From Betaproteobacteria bacterium (GTDB taxonomy: Bacteria; Pseudomonadota; Gammaproteobacteria; Burkholderiales; SG8-41): a stretch of DNA of 5,993 bases. Location: positions 1-5,993 of the forward strand of contig JAOUIN010000148.1 of NCBI GenBank assembly GCA_029883965.1. Reading direction: 5' to 3'. The translations under genes were made by a program, and so were the position numbers. Below, in pieces: positions 1 through 5,993 of the stretch (the stretch's first letter is position 1; every line of letters begins with the position of its first letter). Below the pieces are notes generated by a model. It made no database searches, was not told the DNA's origin, and saw only the letters and a program-made list of their open reading frames with translations.

Positions 1-1814
1 CTGAACGCATGGGCTGGCTGCCGTCGGCACCGCAATTGAAGACCAATCCCTTGCAGGTGGTGCGCGATGCGCAGGCGGCAGGAGCAGATCCCAGGGATTA
101 CGCGGTCAAGGCGCTGAAGAGCGGCTCGCTGAAAATGAGCTGCGAGGACCCGGACCACCCCGACAACTGGCCGCGCAACCTGTTCGTGTGGCGTTCGAAC
201 CTGCTGGGCTCCAGCGGCAAGGGACATGAGTACTTCCTCAAGCATCTGCTGGGCACCAGCCATGGCGTGCAGGGCAAGGATCTGGGGAAGGATGATGCCA
301 AGCCGCAGGAAGTGGTGTGGCATGACAAGGCGCCGGAAGGCAAGCTTGATCTGCTGGTGACGCTGGACTTCCGCATGAGCACGACCTGCCTGTATTCGGA
401 CATCGTGCTGCCCACTGCCACCTGGTATGAGAAGAATGACCTCAACACCAGCGACATGCATCCGTTCATCCATCCGCTGTCCACCGCGGTGGATCCGGCC
501 TGGCAGTCCCGCAGTGATTGGGATATTTACAAGGGTTTCGCCAAAAAATTCAGCGAAGTCTGCGTGGGTCATCTTGGTGTCGAGAAGGAGCTGGTGCTGA
601 CACCGCTGATGCACGACACCCCGGCGGAGTTGGCGCAACCGTTTGAAGTGAAGGACTGGAAGCGCGGCGAAGTCGACCTGATACCGGGCAAGACCGCGCC
701 GCAGATGACCGTGGTCGAGCGTGATTATCCGAATGTCTACAAGCGGTTCACCGCTCTCGGTCCGTTGATGAACAAGGTTGGTAACGGCGGCAAGGGTATT
801 GCGTGGAATACGCAGGACGAGGTGCGGCAGCTGGGTGAGCTCAATGGTCTGAACAATGCCGAAGGTGTGACCCGCGGCATGCCGAAAATCGAAACCGATA
901 TTGACGCCTGCGAGGTTATTCTGCAACTCGCCCCGGAGACCAACGGGCACGTGGCCGTCAAGGCGTGGGCCGCGCTCAGCAAGCAGACCGGGCGCGATCA
1001 TACGCATCTCGCGCTGCATCGTGAAGACGAGAAAATCCGCTTCCGCGACATTCAGGCGCAACCGCGCAAGATTATTTCGTCGCCGACCTGGAGTGGTATC
1101 GAGAGCGAGACCGTGTCCTACAACGCGGGATATACCAACGTCCATGAGCTGATTCCATGGCGCACATTGACCGGTCGCCAGCAGTTCTACATGGATCATC
1201 CGTGGATGCGCGCGTTCGGTGAAGGTTGTGTCAGTTACCGCCCGCCGGTGGACCTGAAGACCACCGCGGGTATCCACGGCGTGAAAAGCAACGGCAACCC
1301 CGAGATCCTGCTGAACTTCATCACACCGCACCAGAAGTGGGGCATCCATTCAACCTACACTGACAATCTGATGATGTTGACATTAAGCCGCGGCGGACCT
1401 TGCGTGTGGCTCAGTGAAGACGATGCCAAACGTGCCGGAATCGTCGATAACGACTGGATTGAGCTGTTCAACATCAACGGCGCCATCGCCGCGCGGGCGG
1501 TGGTCAGCCAGCGCGTCAATCCCGGCATGGTGATGATGTACCACGCGCAGGAAAAGATCGTGAATACGCCGGGGTCGGAGATCACCGGTGCGCGCGGCGG
1601 CATCCACAACTCGGTGACCCGCGCGGTGCTCAAGCCCACACACATGATCGGCGGCTACGCGCAGCTGAGCTACGGCTTCAACTATTACGGAACCATAGGT
1701 ACCAATCGTGACGAGTTTGTTGTCGTGCGCAAGATGAAGAAGATCGACTGGCTGGATACGCCCGTGGCTGAAGAGCTTATCCGTCCTGTCCAGGCCCATG
1801 GAGAAGTGTCATGA
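1..1814 (+). CDS. narG: Respiratory nitrate reductase alpha subunit NarG, C-terminal half (5' end outside window)
   Basis: This is the catalytic molybdenum subunit of the membrane-bound, cytoplasm-facing nitrate reductase NarGHI; it reduces nitrate to nitrite with electrons from NarH. The frame is open from the left edge (first whole codon at 3), so about 603 C-terminal residues are seen, against about 1247 for full E. coli NarG. The ATG at 9 is internal, not a start. Stretches typical of NarG include MGWLPSAPQL (from 9), SSPTWSG (from 1077), GRQQFYMDHPWMRAFGE (about 1173-1223) and HQKWGIHSTYTDN (from 1329). The last opens the C-terminal molybdopterin-dinucleotide-binding domain, which runs through MYHAQEKIVN, GGIHNSVTR and NRDEFVVVRKMKKIDWLD to near the stop. 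The Tat-like N-terminus, FS0 cluster ligands and Mo-ligand Asp lie upstream of the window and cannot be checked. The stop overlaps the narH start by 4 bases. No frameshift is seen. Confidence 0.97.
   Translation, partial: ERMGWLPSAPQLKTNPLQVVRDAQAAGADPRDYAVKALKSGSLKMSCEDPDHPDNWPRNLFVWRSNLLGSSGKGHEYFLKHLLGTSHGVQGKDLGKDDAKPQEVVWHDKAPEGKLDLLVTLDFRMSTTCLYSDIVLPTATWYEKNDLNTSDMHPFIHPLSTAVDPAWQSRSDWDIYKGFAKKFSEVCVGHLGVEKELVLTPLMHDTPAELAQPFEVKDWKRGEVDLIPGKTAPQMTVVERDYPNVYKRFTALGPLMNKVGNGGKGIAWNTQDEVRQLGELNGLNNAEGVTRGMPKIETDIDACEVILQLAPETNGHVAVKAWAALSKQTGRDHTHLALHREDEKIRFRDIQAQPRKIISSPTWSGIESETVSYNAGYTNVHELIPWRTLTGRQQFYMDHPWMRAFGEGCVSYRPPVDLKTTAGIHGVKSNGNPEILLNFITPHQKWGIHSTYTDNLMMLTLSRGGPCVWLSEDDAKRAGIVDNDWIELFNINGAIAARAVVSQRVNPGMVMMYHAQEKIVNTPGSEITGARGGIHNSVTRAVLKPTHMIGGYAQLSYGFNYYGTIGTNRDEFVVVRKMKKIDWLDTPVAEELIRPVQAHGEVS
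1800..1803 (+). promoter_or_regulatory. Ribosome binding site of narH
   Basis: GGAG lies 7 bases before the narH ATG, inside the last codons of narG. Together with the ATGA overlap it supports start 1811 and suggests translational coupling of narG and narH. Confidence 0.7.
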
Positions 1815-3334
1815 GAATACGCGCGCAAATAGGCATGGTGCTGAATCTGGATAAATGCATCGGTTGTCATACCTGCTCGGTGACCTGCAAGAACGTCTGG
1901 ACCAGCCGGCCCGGCATGGAATACGCGTGGTTCAACAACGTCGAGACCAAGCCCGGCATTGGCTACCCGAAGGAATGGGAGAACCAGGACAAATGGAACG
2001 GCGGCTGGGTTCGTAGCAGCGATGGTTCCATACAGCCCCGTCAGGGTGGCAAATGGCAGTTGTTGATGAAGATTTTTGCCAATCCCAATCTGCCGCAGAT
2101 CGATGACTACTACGAACCGTTCACGTTCGACTACGGGCATTTGCAGAATGCGCCGGAGATGAGGGCGACACCGACGGCGCGGCCCCGCAGCCTGATCACC
2201 GGCAAGCAGATGGACAAGATTGTCTGGGGGCCGAATTGGGAGGAAATTCTCGGCGGCGAGTTCAGCAAGCGTTCCAAAGACAGAAATTTCGACGACATCC
2301 AGAAGGATATCTACGGCCAGTTCGAAAACACCTTCATGATGTATCTGCCGCGGCTGTGCGAGCACTGTCTGAACCCGGCCTGCGTGGCGAGTTGCCCATC
2401 GGGCTCGATCTACAAGCGTGAGGAAGACGGCATCGTGCTGATCGATCAGGACAAGTGCCGCGGCTGGCGCATGTGCGTCAGCGGCTGTCCGTACAAGAAG
2501 ATTTATTACAACTGGAAGAGCGGCAAGGCGGAAAAATGCATATTCTGCTATCCGCGCATCGAAGCCGGACAGCCCACTGTCTGCTCGGAAACCTGCGTTG
2601 GCCGTATCCGTTATCTGGGCGTGCTGCTCTACGATGCCGACCGCATCCAGCAGGCGGCAAGCGTTGAGCATGATCGCGATCTGTACCACGCGCAGCTCGA
2701 CATTTTTCTGGATCCGAATGATCCGCAGGTCATCGCGCAGGCGGCGATCGACGGCATTCCGGATCAGTGGATGGCGGCGGCGCGCAACAGCCCCGTGTAC
2801 AAGATGGCTGTGGAATGGAAGGTCGCTTTGCCGCTGCATCCCGAGTACCGGACCTTGCCGATGGTCTGGTATGTGCCTCCGTTGTCACCGATCAGCGCGG
2901 CGGCCAATGCCGGACAGGTCGGGACCAATGGCGAGATTCCAGACGTCAACCAATTGCGCATACCGGTCAAATATCTGGCCAACCTGCTGACCGCCGGCGA
3001 CACCGCACCGGTGGTGCGCGCGCTGGAGCGCATGCTGGCGATGCGCGCCTACCAGCGGGAAAAACATGTCGACCAGCGCATCAATACCAAAGCGCTGGAA
3101 CAGGTGGGGATCACCCGGGATGAGGTGGAAGAGATGTACCGCATCATGGCAATCGCGAACTACGAGGACCGTTTCGTGATTCCCAGCACGCACCGCGAGT
3201 ATGCGGAAAACACATTCAATGTGCGCGGCGGCTGCGGCTTCTCGTTCGGCAATGGCTGTTCGGAGGGCATCAGCGAGACCAGCCTGTTCGGCAGCGAGAA
3301 GAAGCGCACCATACCCATCAAGCTGGAGGTCTGA
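1811..3334 (+). CDS. narH: Respiratory nitrate reductase beta subunit NarH (Fe-S electron transfer)
   Basis: NarH passes electrons from the NarI hemes to NarG through one [3Fe-4S] and three [4Fe-4S] clusters at the cytoplasmic face of the membrane. It has 507 residues (E. coli NarH about 512). All four cysteine groups are intact: C16/C19/C22/C26; C183/C186/C191/C195; C216/C222/C226; and C243/C246/C258/C262. In the third group, CRGWRMC has Trp219 where a fourth Cys would be, the known mark of the [3Fe-4S] site in NarH. The N-terminus MRIRAQIGMVLNLDKCIGCH and the stretch AWFNNVETKPG are near-identical to E. coli NarH. The C-terminal part (about 290-480: LDPNDP, LPLHPEYRTLPMVWYVPPLSP, YLANLLTAGDT) is the NarH-specific domain that packs on NarG and NarI. 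The start at 1811 overlaps the narG stop (ATGA) and has a good GGAG; narJ begins 2 bases after the stop. The gene is intact. Confidence 0.98.
   Translation: MRIRAQIGMVLNLDKCIGCHTCSVTCKNVWTSRPGMEYAWFNNVETKPGIGYPKEWENQDKWNGGWVRSSDGSIQPRQGGKWQLLMKIFANPNLPQIDDYYEPFTFDYGHLQNAPEMRATPTARPRSLITGKQMDKIVWGPNWEEILGGEFSKRSKDRNFDDIQKDIYGQFENTFMMYLPRLCEHCLNPACVASCPSGSIYKREEDGIVLIDQDKCRGWRMCVSGCPYKKIYYNWKSGKAEKCIFCYPRIEAGQPTVCSETCVGRIRYLGVLLYDADRIQQAASVEHDRDLYHAQLDIFLDPNDPQVIAQAAIDGIPDQWMAAARNSPVYKMAVEWKVALPLHPEYRTLPMVWYVPPLSPISAAANAGQVGTNGEIPDVNQLRIPVKYLANLLTAGDTAPVVRALERMLAMRAYQREKHVDQRINTKALEQVGITRDEVEEMYRIMAIANYEDRFVIPSTHREYAENTFNVRGGCGFSFGNGCSEGISETSLFGSEKKRTIPIKLEV
3325..3329 (+). promoter_or_regulatory. 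Ribosome binding site of narJ
   Basis: GGAGG lies 7 bases before the ATG at 3337 and within the last codons of narH. The spacing favours 3337 over the in-frame ATG at 3346, for which the site would be 16 bases away. Confidence 0.75.
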
Positions 3335-3336
3335 AC

Positions 3337-4029
3337 ATGCTCGGAATGTCAAAAAACGTATCGGCATCCAGCAGCCTTCGCGTGCTGGCGGCGCTGCTGA
3401 GCTATCCCGATCCGGGCATGCGCGAGCATCTGCAGGAGATGCGTGAGATCCTGCGCAGTGAACAAGCGTTCTCCGCTGCGCGGCTGGCGGAACTCGAAAA
3501 CCTGATCGGCAATCTGGCGGATACGGCGCCCATGGATGTGGAGGCCGGCTATGTGCAGTTGTTCGATCGTGGCCGTGCCACTTCATTGCATCTGTTCGAA
3601 CATGTGCACGGGGACTCACGCGATCGCGGCCCGGCGATGATCGATCTCGCGCAAACCTACGAAAAAGCCGGCTTGTATCTCGCGCCGGGCGAGTTGCCGG
3701 ATTACCTGCCTGTAGTGCTGGAGTTTGTCTCGACCCAGCCGCCACGCGAGGCGCGCGCTTTCCTGGGTGAAATGACCCATATTTTCAATGCCATATTCAG
3801 TGCGTTGCAGCGGCAGGGCAGTCCATACGCCAGCATCCTTGGCGCATTGCTGGAACTGGCGGGTGAGAAAGCGCAGGCCGTCAAACTCGCCACCGAGCAA
3901 CCGCTCGATGAAACCTGGGCCGAGCCACCGGTATTCGGCGGCTGCTCGATCAAGGGGCAGGCCAGGCCCGGCGAGGCACAACCCATACATTTCGTCCGCA
4001 AGAACGCCAATACAGGAGCGGCCCCATGA
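3337..4029 (+). CDS. narJ: Nitrate reductase assembly chaperone NarJ (TorD/NarJ family)
   Basis: NarJ is a cytoplasmic chaperone that binds apo-NarG, permits molybdenum cofactor insertion and holds NarGH back from the membrane until it is mature; it is not part of the final enzyme. The protein has 230 residues (E. coli NarJ about 236) with no signal peptide or membrane segment. Family marks are the early LAALLSYPDPGMREHL (about 17-32), YVQLFDRGRATSLHLFEHVHG (about 72-92), and the stretch MIDLAQTYEKAGLYL followed by ELPDYLPVVLEFVS (about 101-132). The C-terminal tail from about 190 (DETWAEPPVFGGCS) is polar and probably flexible, and resembles the tail of other NarJ proteins. The start is chosen by the GGAGG at 3325; ATG 3346 is a weaker alternative that would remove three residues. 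The stop overlaps the narI start (ATGA), so the two genes are probably translationally coupled. Confidence 0.96.
   Translation: MLGMSKNVSASSSLRVLAALLSYPDPGMREHLQEMREILRSEQAFSAARLAELENLIGNLADTAPMDVEAGYVQLFDRGRATSLHLFEHVHGDSRDRGPAMIDLAQTYEKAGLYLAPGELPDYLPVVLEFVSTQPPREARAFLGEMTHIFNAIFSALQRQGSPYASILGALLELAGEKAQAVKLATEQPLDETWAEPPVFGGCSIKGQARPGEAQPIHFVRKNANTGAAP
4014..4018 (+). promoter_or_regulatory. Ribosome binding site of narI
   Basis: AGGAG lies 7 bases before the narI ATG at 4026, inside the end of narJ. It supports the start that overlaps the narJ stop. Confidence 0.75.
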
Positions 4030-4766
4030 ACGCCTTTGAATCCTATCTGCACACTTTCCTGTTCAGTGCCTATCCGTACATCTGCATGGTGGTTTTTCTG
4101 ATGGGCAGCCTGGCGCGTTATGACCGGGATCAATACACCTGGAAAAGCGACTCGTCGCAACTGTTGCGCACGGGTGTCCTGCGCTGGGGTAGCAATATGT
4201 TCCACGTCGGCATCCTGTTTCTTTTCTTCGGCCACTTCGCAGGCCTGCTGACGCCGCACTGGGTGTATGAACCGTTTATCACCCCGGCCAACAAACAGCT
4301 GGTTGCCATTACTGCGGGCGGCATCGCCGGCTTCATCTGTTTCATTGGCCTGAGTCTGTTGATTTATCGCCGCATATTTGATCCGCGCATCCGGCTGACC
4401 AGTCATCGCACTGATCTGGCGATTCTGATCATTCTGTGGGTGCAACTGACTCTGGGCCTGATCACCCTGCCGTATTCACTGTCCCACGCCGATGGCAGCG
4501 TGATGCTGGTGCTTTCGGACTGGGCGCAGCGCGTGTTTACGTTCCGTGTCGGTGACGCTGCCGGACTGATTCCGCTGGCATGGCCGTACAAGGTGCACCT
4601 GGTGCTGGGCATGACTATTTTCCTGCTGTTCCCGTTCAGCCGGCTGGTGCATGTGTGGAGCGGTTTCGCGACAGTGTTCTATCTGTTCCGGCCGCGCCAG
4701 GTCGTGCGCAGCCGCCGGCTTAATTTGCCGGCCGGCCACAACCAGCCGCGCCAGCCCGGCGTCTGA
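4026..4766 (+). CDS. narI: Respiratory nitrate reductase gamma subunit NarI (di-heme cytochrome b)
   Basis: NarI is the membrane anchor of the complex. It oxidises quinol and sends electrons through two b hemes to NarH, releasing protons on the periplasmic side. Five hydrophobic segments are visible, at about 10-30, 55-75, 92-114, 129-150 and 186-213. The four heme-ligand histidines of E. coli NarI (56, 66, 187, 205) match H60, H70, H191 and H209 here at a constant offset of +4. Lys86 of E. coli, implicated in quinol binding, matches K90 (PANK) at the same offset. The length is 246 residues against about 225 in E. coli; most of the extra is a basic, Arg-rich tail after residue 220 (RPRQVVRSRR), expected on the cytoplasmic side. 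The start is fixed by the ATGA overlap with narJ and the AGGAG at 4014. All ligands are present, so the gene looks functional. Confidence 0.97.
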   Translation: MNAFESYLHTFLFSAYPYICMVVFLMGSLARYDRDQYTWKSDSSQLLRTGVLRWGSNMFHVGILFLFFGHFAGLLTPHWVYEPFITPANKQLVAITAGGIAGFICFIGLSLLIYRRIFDPRIRLTSHRTDLAILIILWVQLTLGLITLPYSLSHADGSVMLVLSDWAQRVFTFRVGDAAGLIPLAWPYKVHLVLGMTIFLLFPFSRLVHVWSGFATVFYLFRPRQVVRSRRLNLPAGHNQPRQPGV

Positions 4767-4774
4767 AACCGCAT

Positions 4775-4778
4775 GGAG
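4775..4778 (+). promoter_or_regulatory. Ribosome binding site of the parvulin gene
   Basis: GGAG lies 5 bases before the ATG at 4784, in the 17-base gap after narI. This gap is too short for a separate promoter and shows no terminator, which supports co-transcription with narI. Confidence 0.65.
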
Positions 4779-4783
4779 CCAAT

Positions 4784-5575
4784 ATGATTGCTGAACATGT
4801 TGTTGCCAATTCTGTCGTCGCCTGCGTTAATGGCGTCGCCCTGCACGCGCCTGAAGAGACACTGGCCGCAGACGAACTGCGGCAGCGCGCGTGCACCGAA
4901 CTGTTGCGCCAGGCGGCGCAGGCCGCCGGATTGCTCGCAGCGGACGACGTTCCGTCAACCGATGGCGTGATCAGCGCGGCCGCAGCTGACGCCATTGAAA
5001 AGCTGCTCGAGAAAAAACTGGCGATTCCCGATCCGTCCGAGGAGGATTGCCGCCGTCATTTTGCCGCACACGAAGCCGGTTATCGCACCGGAGAGCGGGT
5101 GCGTGTACGGCATATACTTTTTGCGGTCACACCGGGGGTTGATGTGACAGCCCTGCGCAAACGTGCCGAAATCGCCCTGCTCGATGTCCGTTGTCATGAC
5201 GGCAAGACGGCGGGGGTTTTTGCCGGTGCCGCACGCGAACTGTCGAATTGTCCCAGTGGCGCCGAGGGTGGCGATCTCGGCTGGCTCACGGCAGACGATT
5301 GTGCGCCCGAGTTTGCCCGTGAATTGTTCGGTCACATTGAGGTCGGTGTATTGCCACGCCTGGTGCACAGCCGCTTCGGCCTGCACGTAGTGGAGGTGCT
5401 CGAGCGCGAGCCGGGTGTCGCGCAGGCATTCTCTTCGGTGCGCGGCGCGGTGGCGAATTCACTGCGACAGCAGACCTTCGTAACCGCGCTGCGCCAGTAT
5501 CTGACGCTGCTCGCCGGTGAGGCGGCGGTGGAGGGTGTTGATCTTGAGACGGCCGACACGCCGCTGGTGCAATGA
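4784..5575 (+). CDS. Parvulin-type peptidyl-prolyl cis-trans isomerase (PpiC/NifM-like), linked to nar
   Basis: This protein is expected to catalyse cis-trans isomerisation of Xaa-Pro bonds and so help protein folding. It has 263 residues. An Ala-rich, probably helical N-terminal part (about 25-100) resembles the helical arm of NifM/SurA-type proteins, and a parvulin domain spans about 106-208. Aligning by eye with human Pin1, H110 (VRHILF) matches His59, C156 (ELSNC) matches Cys113, GGDLGWL is the conserved glycine turn, F177 matches Phe134 and H201 (FGLHVVEV) matches His157, so the active-site core looks intact. There is no signal peptide, lipobox or membrane segment, hence a cytoplasmic protein, unlike SurA or PrsA. 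It follows narI by 17 bases with its own ribosome binding site, so it is probably in the nar operon. PpiC-type genes are known beside narGHJI in Beta- and Gammaproteobacteria, and a related protein (NxrX) sits in the Nitrobacter nxr operon. A role in Nar maturation is inferred from position, not shown. NifM itself is an unlikely identity because no nif genes are seen. Confidence 0.88.
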   Translation: MIAEHVVANSVVACVNGVALHAPEETLAADELRQRACTELLRQAAQAAGLLAADDVPSTDGVISAAAADAIEKLLEKKLAIPDPSEEDCRRHFAAHEAGYRTGERVRVRHILFAVTPGVDVTALRKRAEIALLDVRCHDGKTAGVFAGAARELSNCPSGAEGGDLGWLTADDCAPEFARELFGHIEVGVLPRLVHSRFGLHVVEVLEREPGVAQAFSSVRGAVANSLRQQTFVTALRQYLTLLAGEAAVEGVDLETADTPLVQ

Positions 5576-5606
5576 CCGTGCGCGATCAGGTTTCGGGTAA
5601 TCCGCA

Positions 5607-5993
5607 GTGAACATATCGAGTTTTGATGACCTGCTGCAGGCGGCACGACAGCAGCCGGAGCCGCAGCGGCTGCTGTTCGTTTTTGCCGATGCGGCCCTGC
5701 CCGATGACAGTACACCCGAGCAGCGTGCGCAATTTGAATCCGGACAGGGCGGTACTCTGATACCGCAGATGTCGGTGGACAAGGATCCCGTGGCACTGAC
5801 GACGTTCGGGGCGCTGGTGGAGGAATCCCGCCGGTTCGGAGGTGACTGGGCCGTGGTGTTTGTCGCTGGCCTGGCAGGCCGCAGCGGCCGCGCACCCACC
5901 AGCGATGAAGCCGACAAATCGCTGACACGCATGGTCGAGGACATCAAGGCCGGATCATTCGGTTCGTATCTTCCGTTCGACCGGCTGGGCAAT
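5607..5993 (+). CDS. Small conserved protein of unknown function, of the family often labelled 'ribonucleotide reductase subunit alpha' (3' end outside window)
   Basis: The reading frame starts at a GTG (5607) and stays open to the right edge, giving 129 residues. An in-frame TAA at 5598-5600 blocks any longer start, and the first in-frame ATG (about 5769) would remove the conserved front, so GTG is the best start. No strong ribosome binding site is seen. The protein begins MNISSFDDLLQAARQQPEPQ, followed by RLLFVFADAALPDD, a central MSVDKDP, a hydrophobic WAVVFVAGLAG (about 92-102), and RMVEDIKAGSFGSYLPFDRLGN at the edge. I recognise this pattern from short proteins of roughly 130-150 residues in Beta- and Gammaproteobacteria that databases often call ribonucleotide reductase subunit alpha. 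That name looks wrong: the real enzyme is many times larger, and the visible part has no cysteine at all. No signal peptide or clear membrane span is seen. It lies 31 bases after the parvulin gene on the same strand and may be co-transcribed. Its function is unknown. Confidence 0.75.
   Translation, partial: MNISSFDDLLQAARQQPEPQRLLFVFADAALPDDSTPEQRAQFESGQGGTLIPQMSVDKDPVALTTFGALVEESRRFGGDWAVVFVAGLAGRSGRAPTSDEADKSLTRMVEDIKAGSFGSYLPFDRLGN

Noticed and set aside
1685..2839. Long open frame on the minus strand (about 384 codons) across the narG-narH junction
   Set aside because: It lies opposite two unmistakable genes and its translation has no recognisable domain. It is rich in Arg, His and Ala, as expected of the antisense of GC-rich codons. 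Treated as a shadow.
2885..3745. Minus-strand open frame (about 286 codons) over the narH-narJ junction
   Set aside because: Opposite intact narH and narJ, with low-complexity Arg/Pro/Ala-rich translation and no family marks.
3702..4445. Minus-strand open frame (about 247 codons) over narJ and narI
   Set aside because: Opposite narJ and narI, whose chaperone motifs and heme ligands are all in the plus-strand frames. The translation is Gln/Ala/Thr-rich with no domain.
4767..4783. Possible promoter, terminator or FNR/NarL-type site in the narI-ppiC gap
   Set aside because: The 17 bases hold only the ribosome binding site; no FNR-like TTGAT-N4-ATCAA pattern or hairpin with a T-run is present.
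5576..5606. Possible terminator or promoter between the parvulin gene and the small GTG-started gene
   Set aside because: The 31 bases show no stable inverted repeat, no T-run and no convincing -35/-10 pair. Lack of a visible signal does not prove co-transcription.
5868..5892. GGCC-TGGCA-GGCC inverted repeat followed by the palindrome GCGGCCGC
   Set aside because: It sits inside a coding frame (AGLAGRSGR) of GC-rich codons and is short. Chance is the simplest explanation.
5332..5992. Two overlapping minus-strand open frames (about 198 and 177 codons) at the right end, considered as a convergent gene
   Set aside because: Both run opposite the parvulin catalytic domain and the recognisable plus-strand GTG-started protein. 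Their translations are Ser/Arg/Pro-rich and lack motifs.

Overview
The window is a piece of a proteobacterial chromosome of moderately high GC content. It carries the distal part of a respiratory nitrate reductase operon in the order narG (3' half) - narH - narJ - narI, followed by a parvulin-type peptidyl-prolyl isomerase gene and the start of a small conserved protein of unknown function. All genes lie on the + strand. The proteins are very similar to E. coli NarGHJI as I know those sequences. However, the attached ppiC-type gene and the last gene's family, which I know from Beta- and Gammaproteobacteria, point to a beta- or gammaproteobacterium of the denitrifier or facultative-anaerobe kind. 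The genus cannot be fixed from this window.

Layout: positions 1-1814 hold the C-terminal half of NarG, the molybdenum catalytic subunit. narH (1811-3334) overlaps narG by ATGA and encodes the four-cluster iron-sulfur subunit. narJ (3337-4029) follows after 2 bases and encodes the dedicated assembly chaperone. narI (4026-4766) overlaps narJ by ATGA and encodes the membrane di-heme b cytochrome. A 17-base gap leads to the parvulin gene (4784-5575), and a 31-base gap to a GTG-started gene (5607 to beyond the window edge). Every nar start and the parvulin start has a GGAG-like ribosome binding site 5-7 bases upstream. The overlaps and short gaps make narG-narH-narJ-narI-ppiC a likely single transcript; its promoter lies upstream of the window.

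How it works together: NarI takes electrons from quinol in the membrane through two b hemes. NarH carries them through its Fe-S clusters to NarG, which reduces nitrate to nitrite on the cytoplasmic side. NarJ holds apo-NarG until cofactor insertion. The parvulin has no signal peptide and should act in the cytoplasm, so it is a reasonable candidate for a second folding helper for this complex. I see no mobile element, CRISPR array, RNA gene, terminator or broken gene. The region is mostly ordinary; the points worth a second look are the operon-linked parvulin and the small protein at the right edge, whose family usually carries a misleading name.
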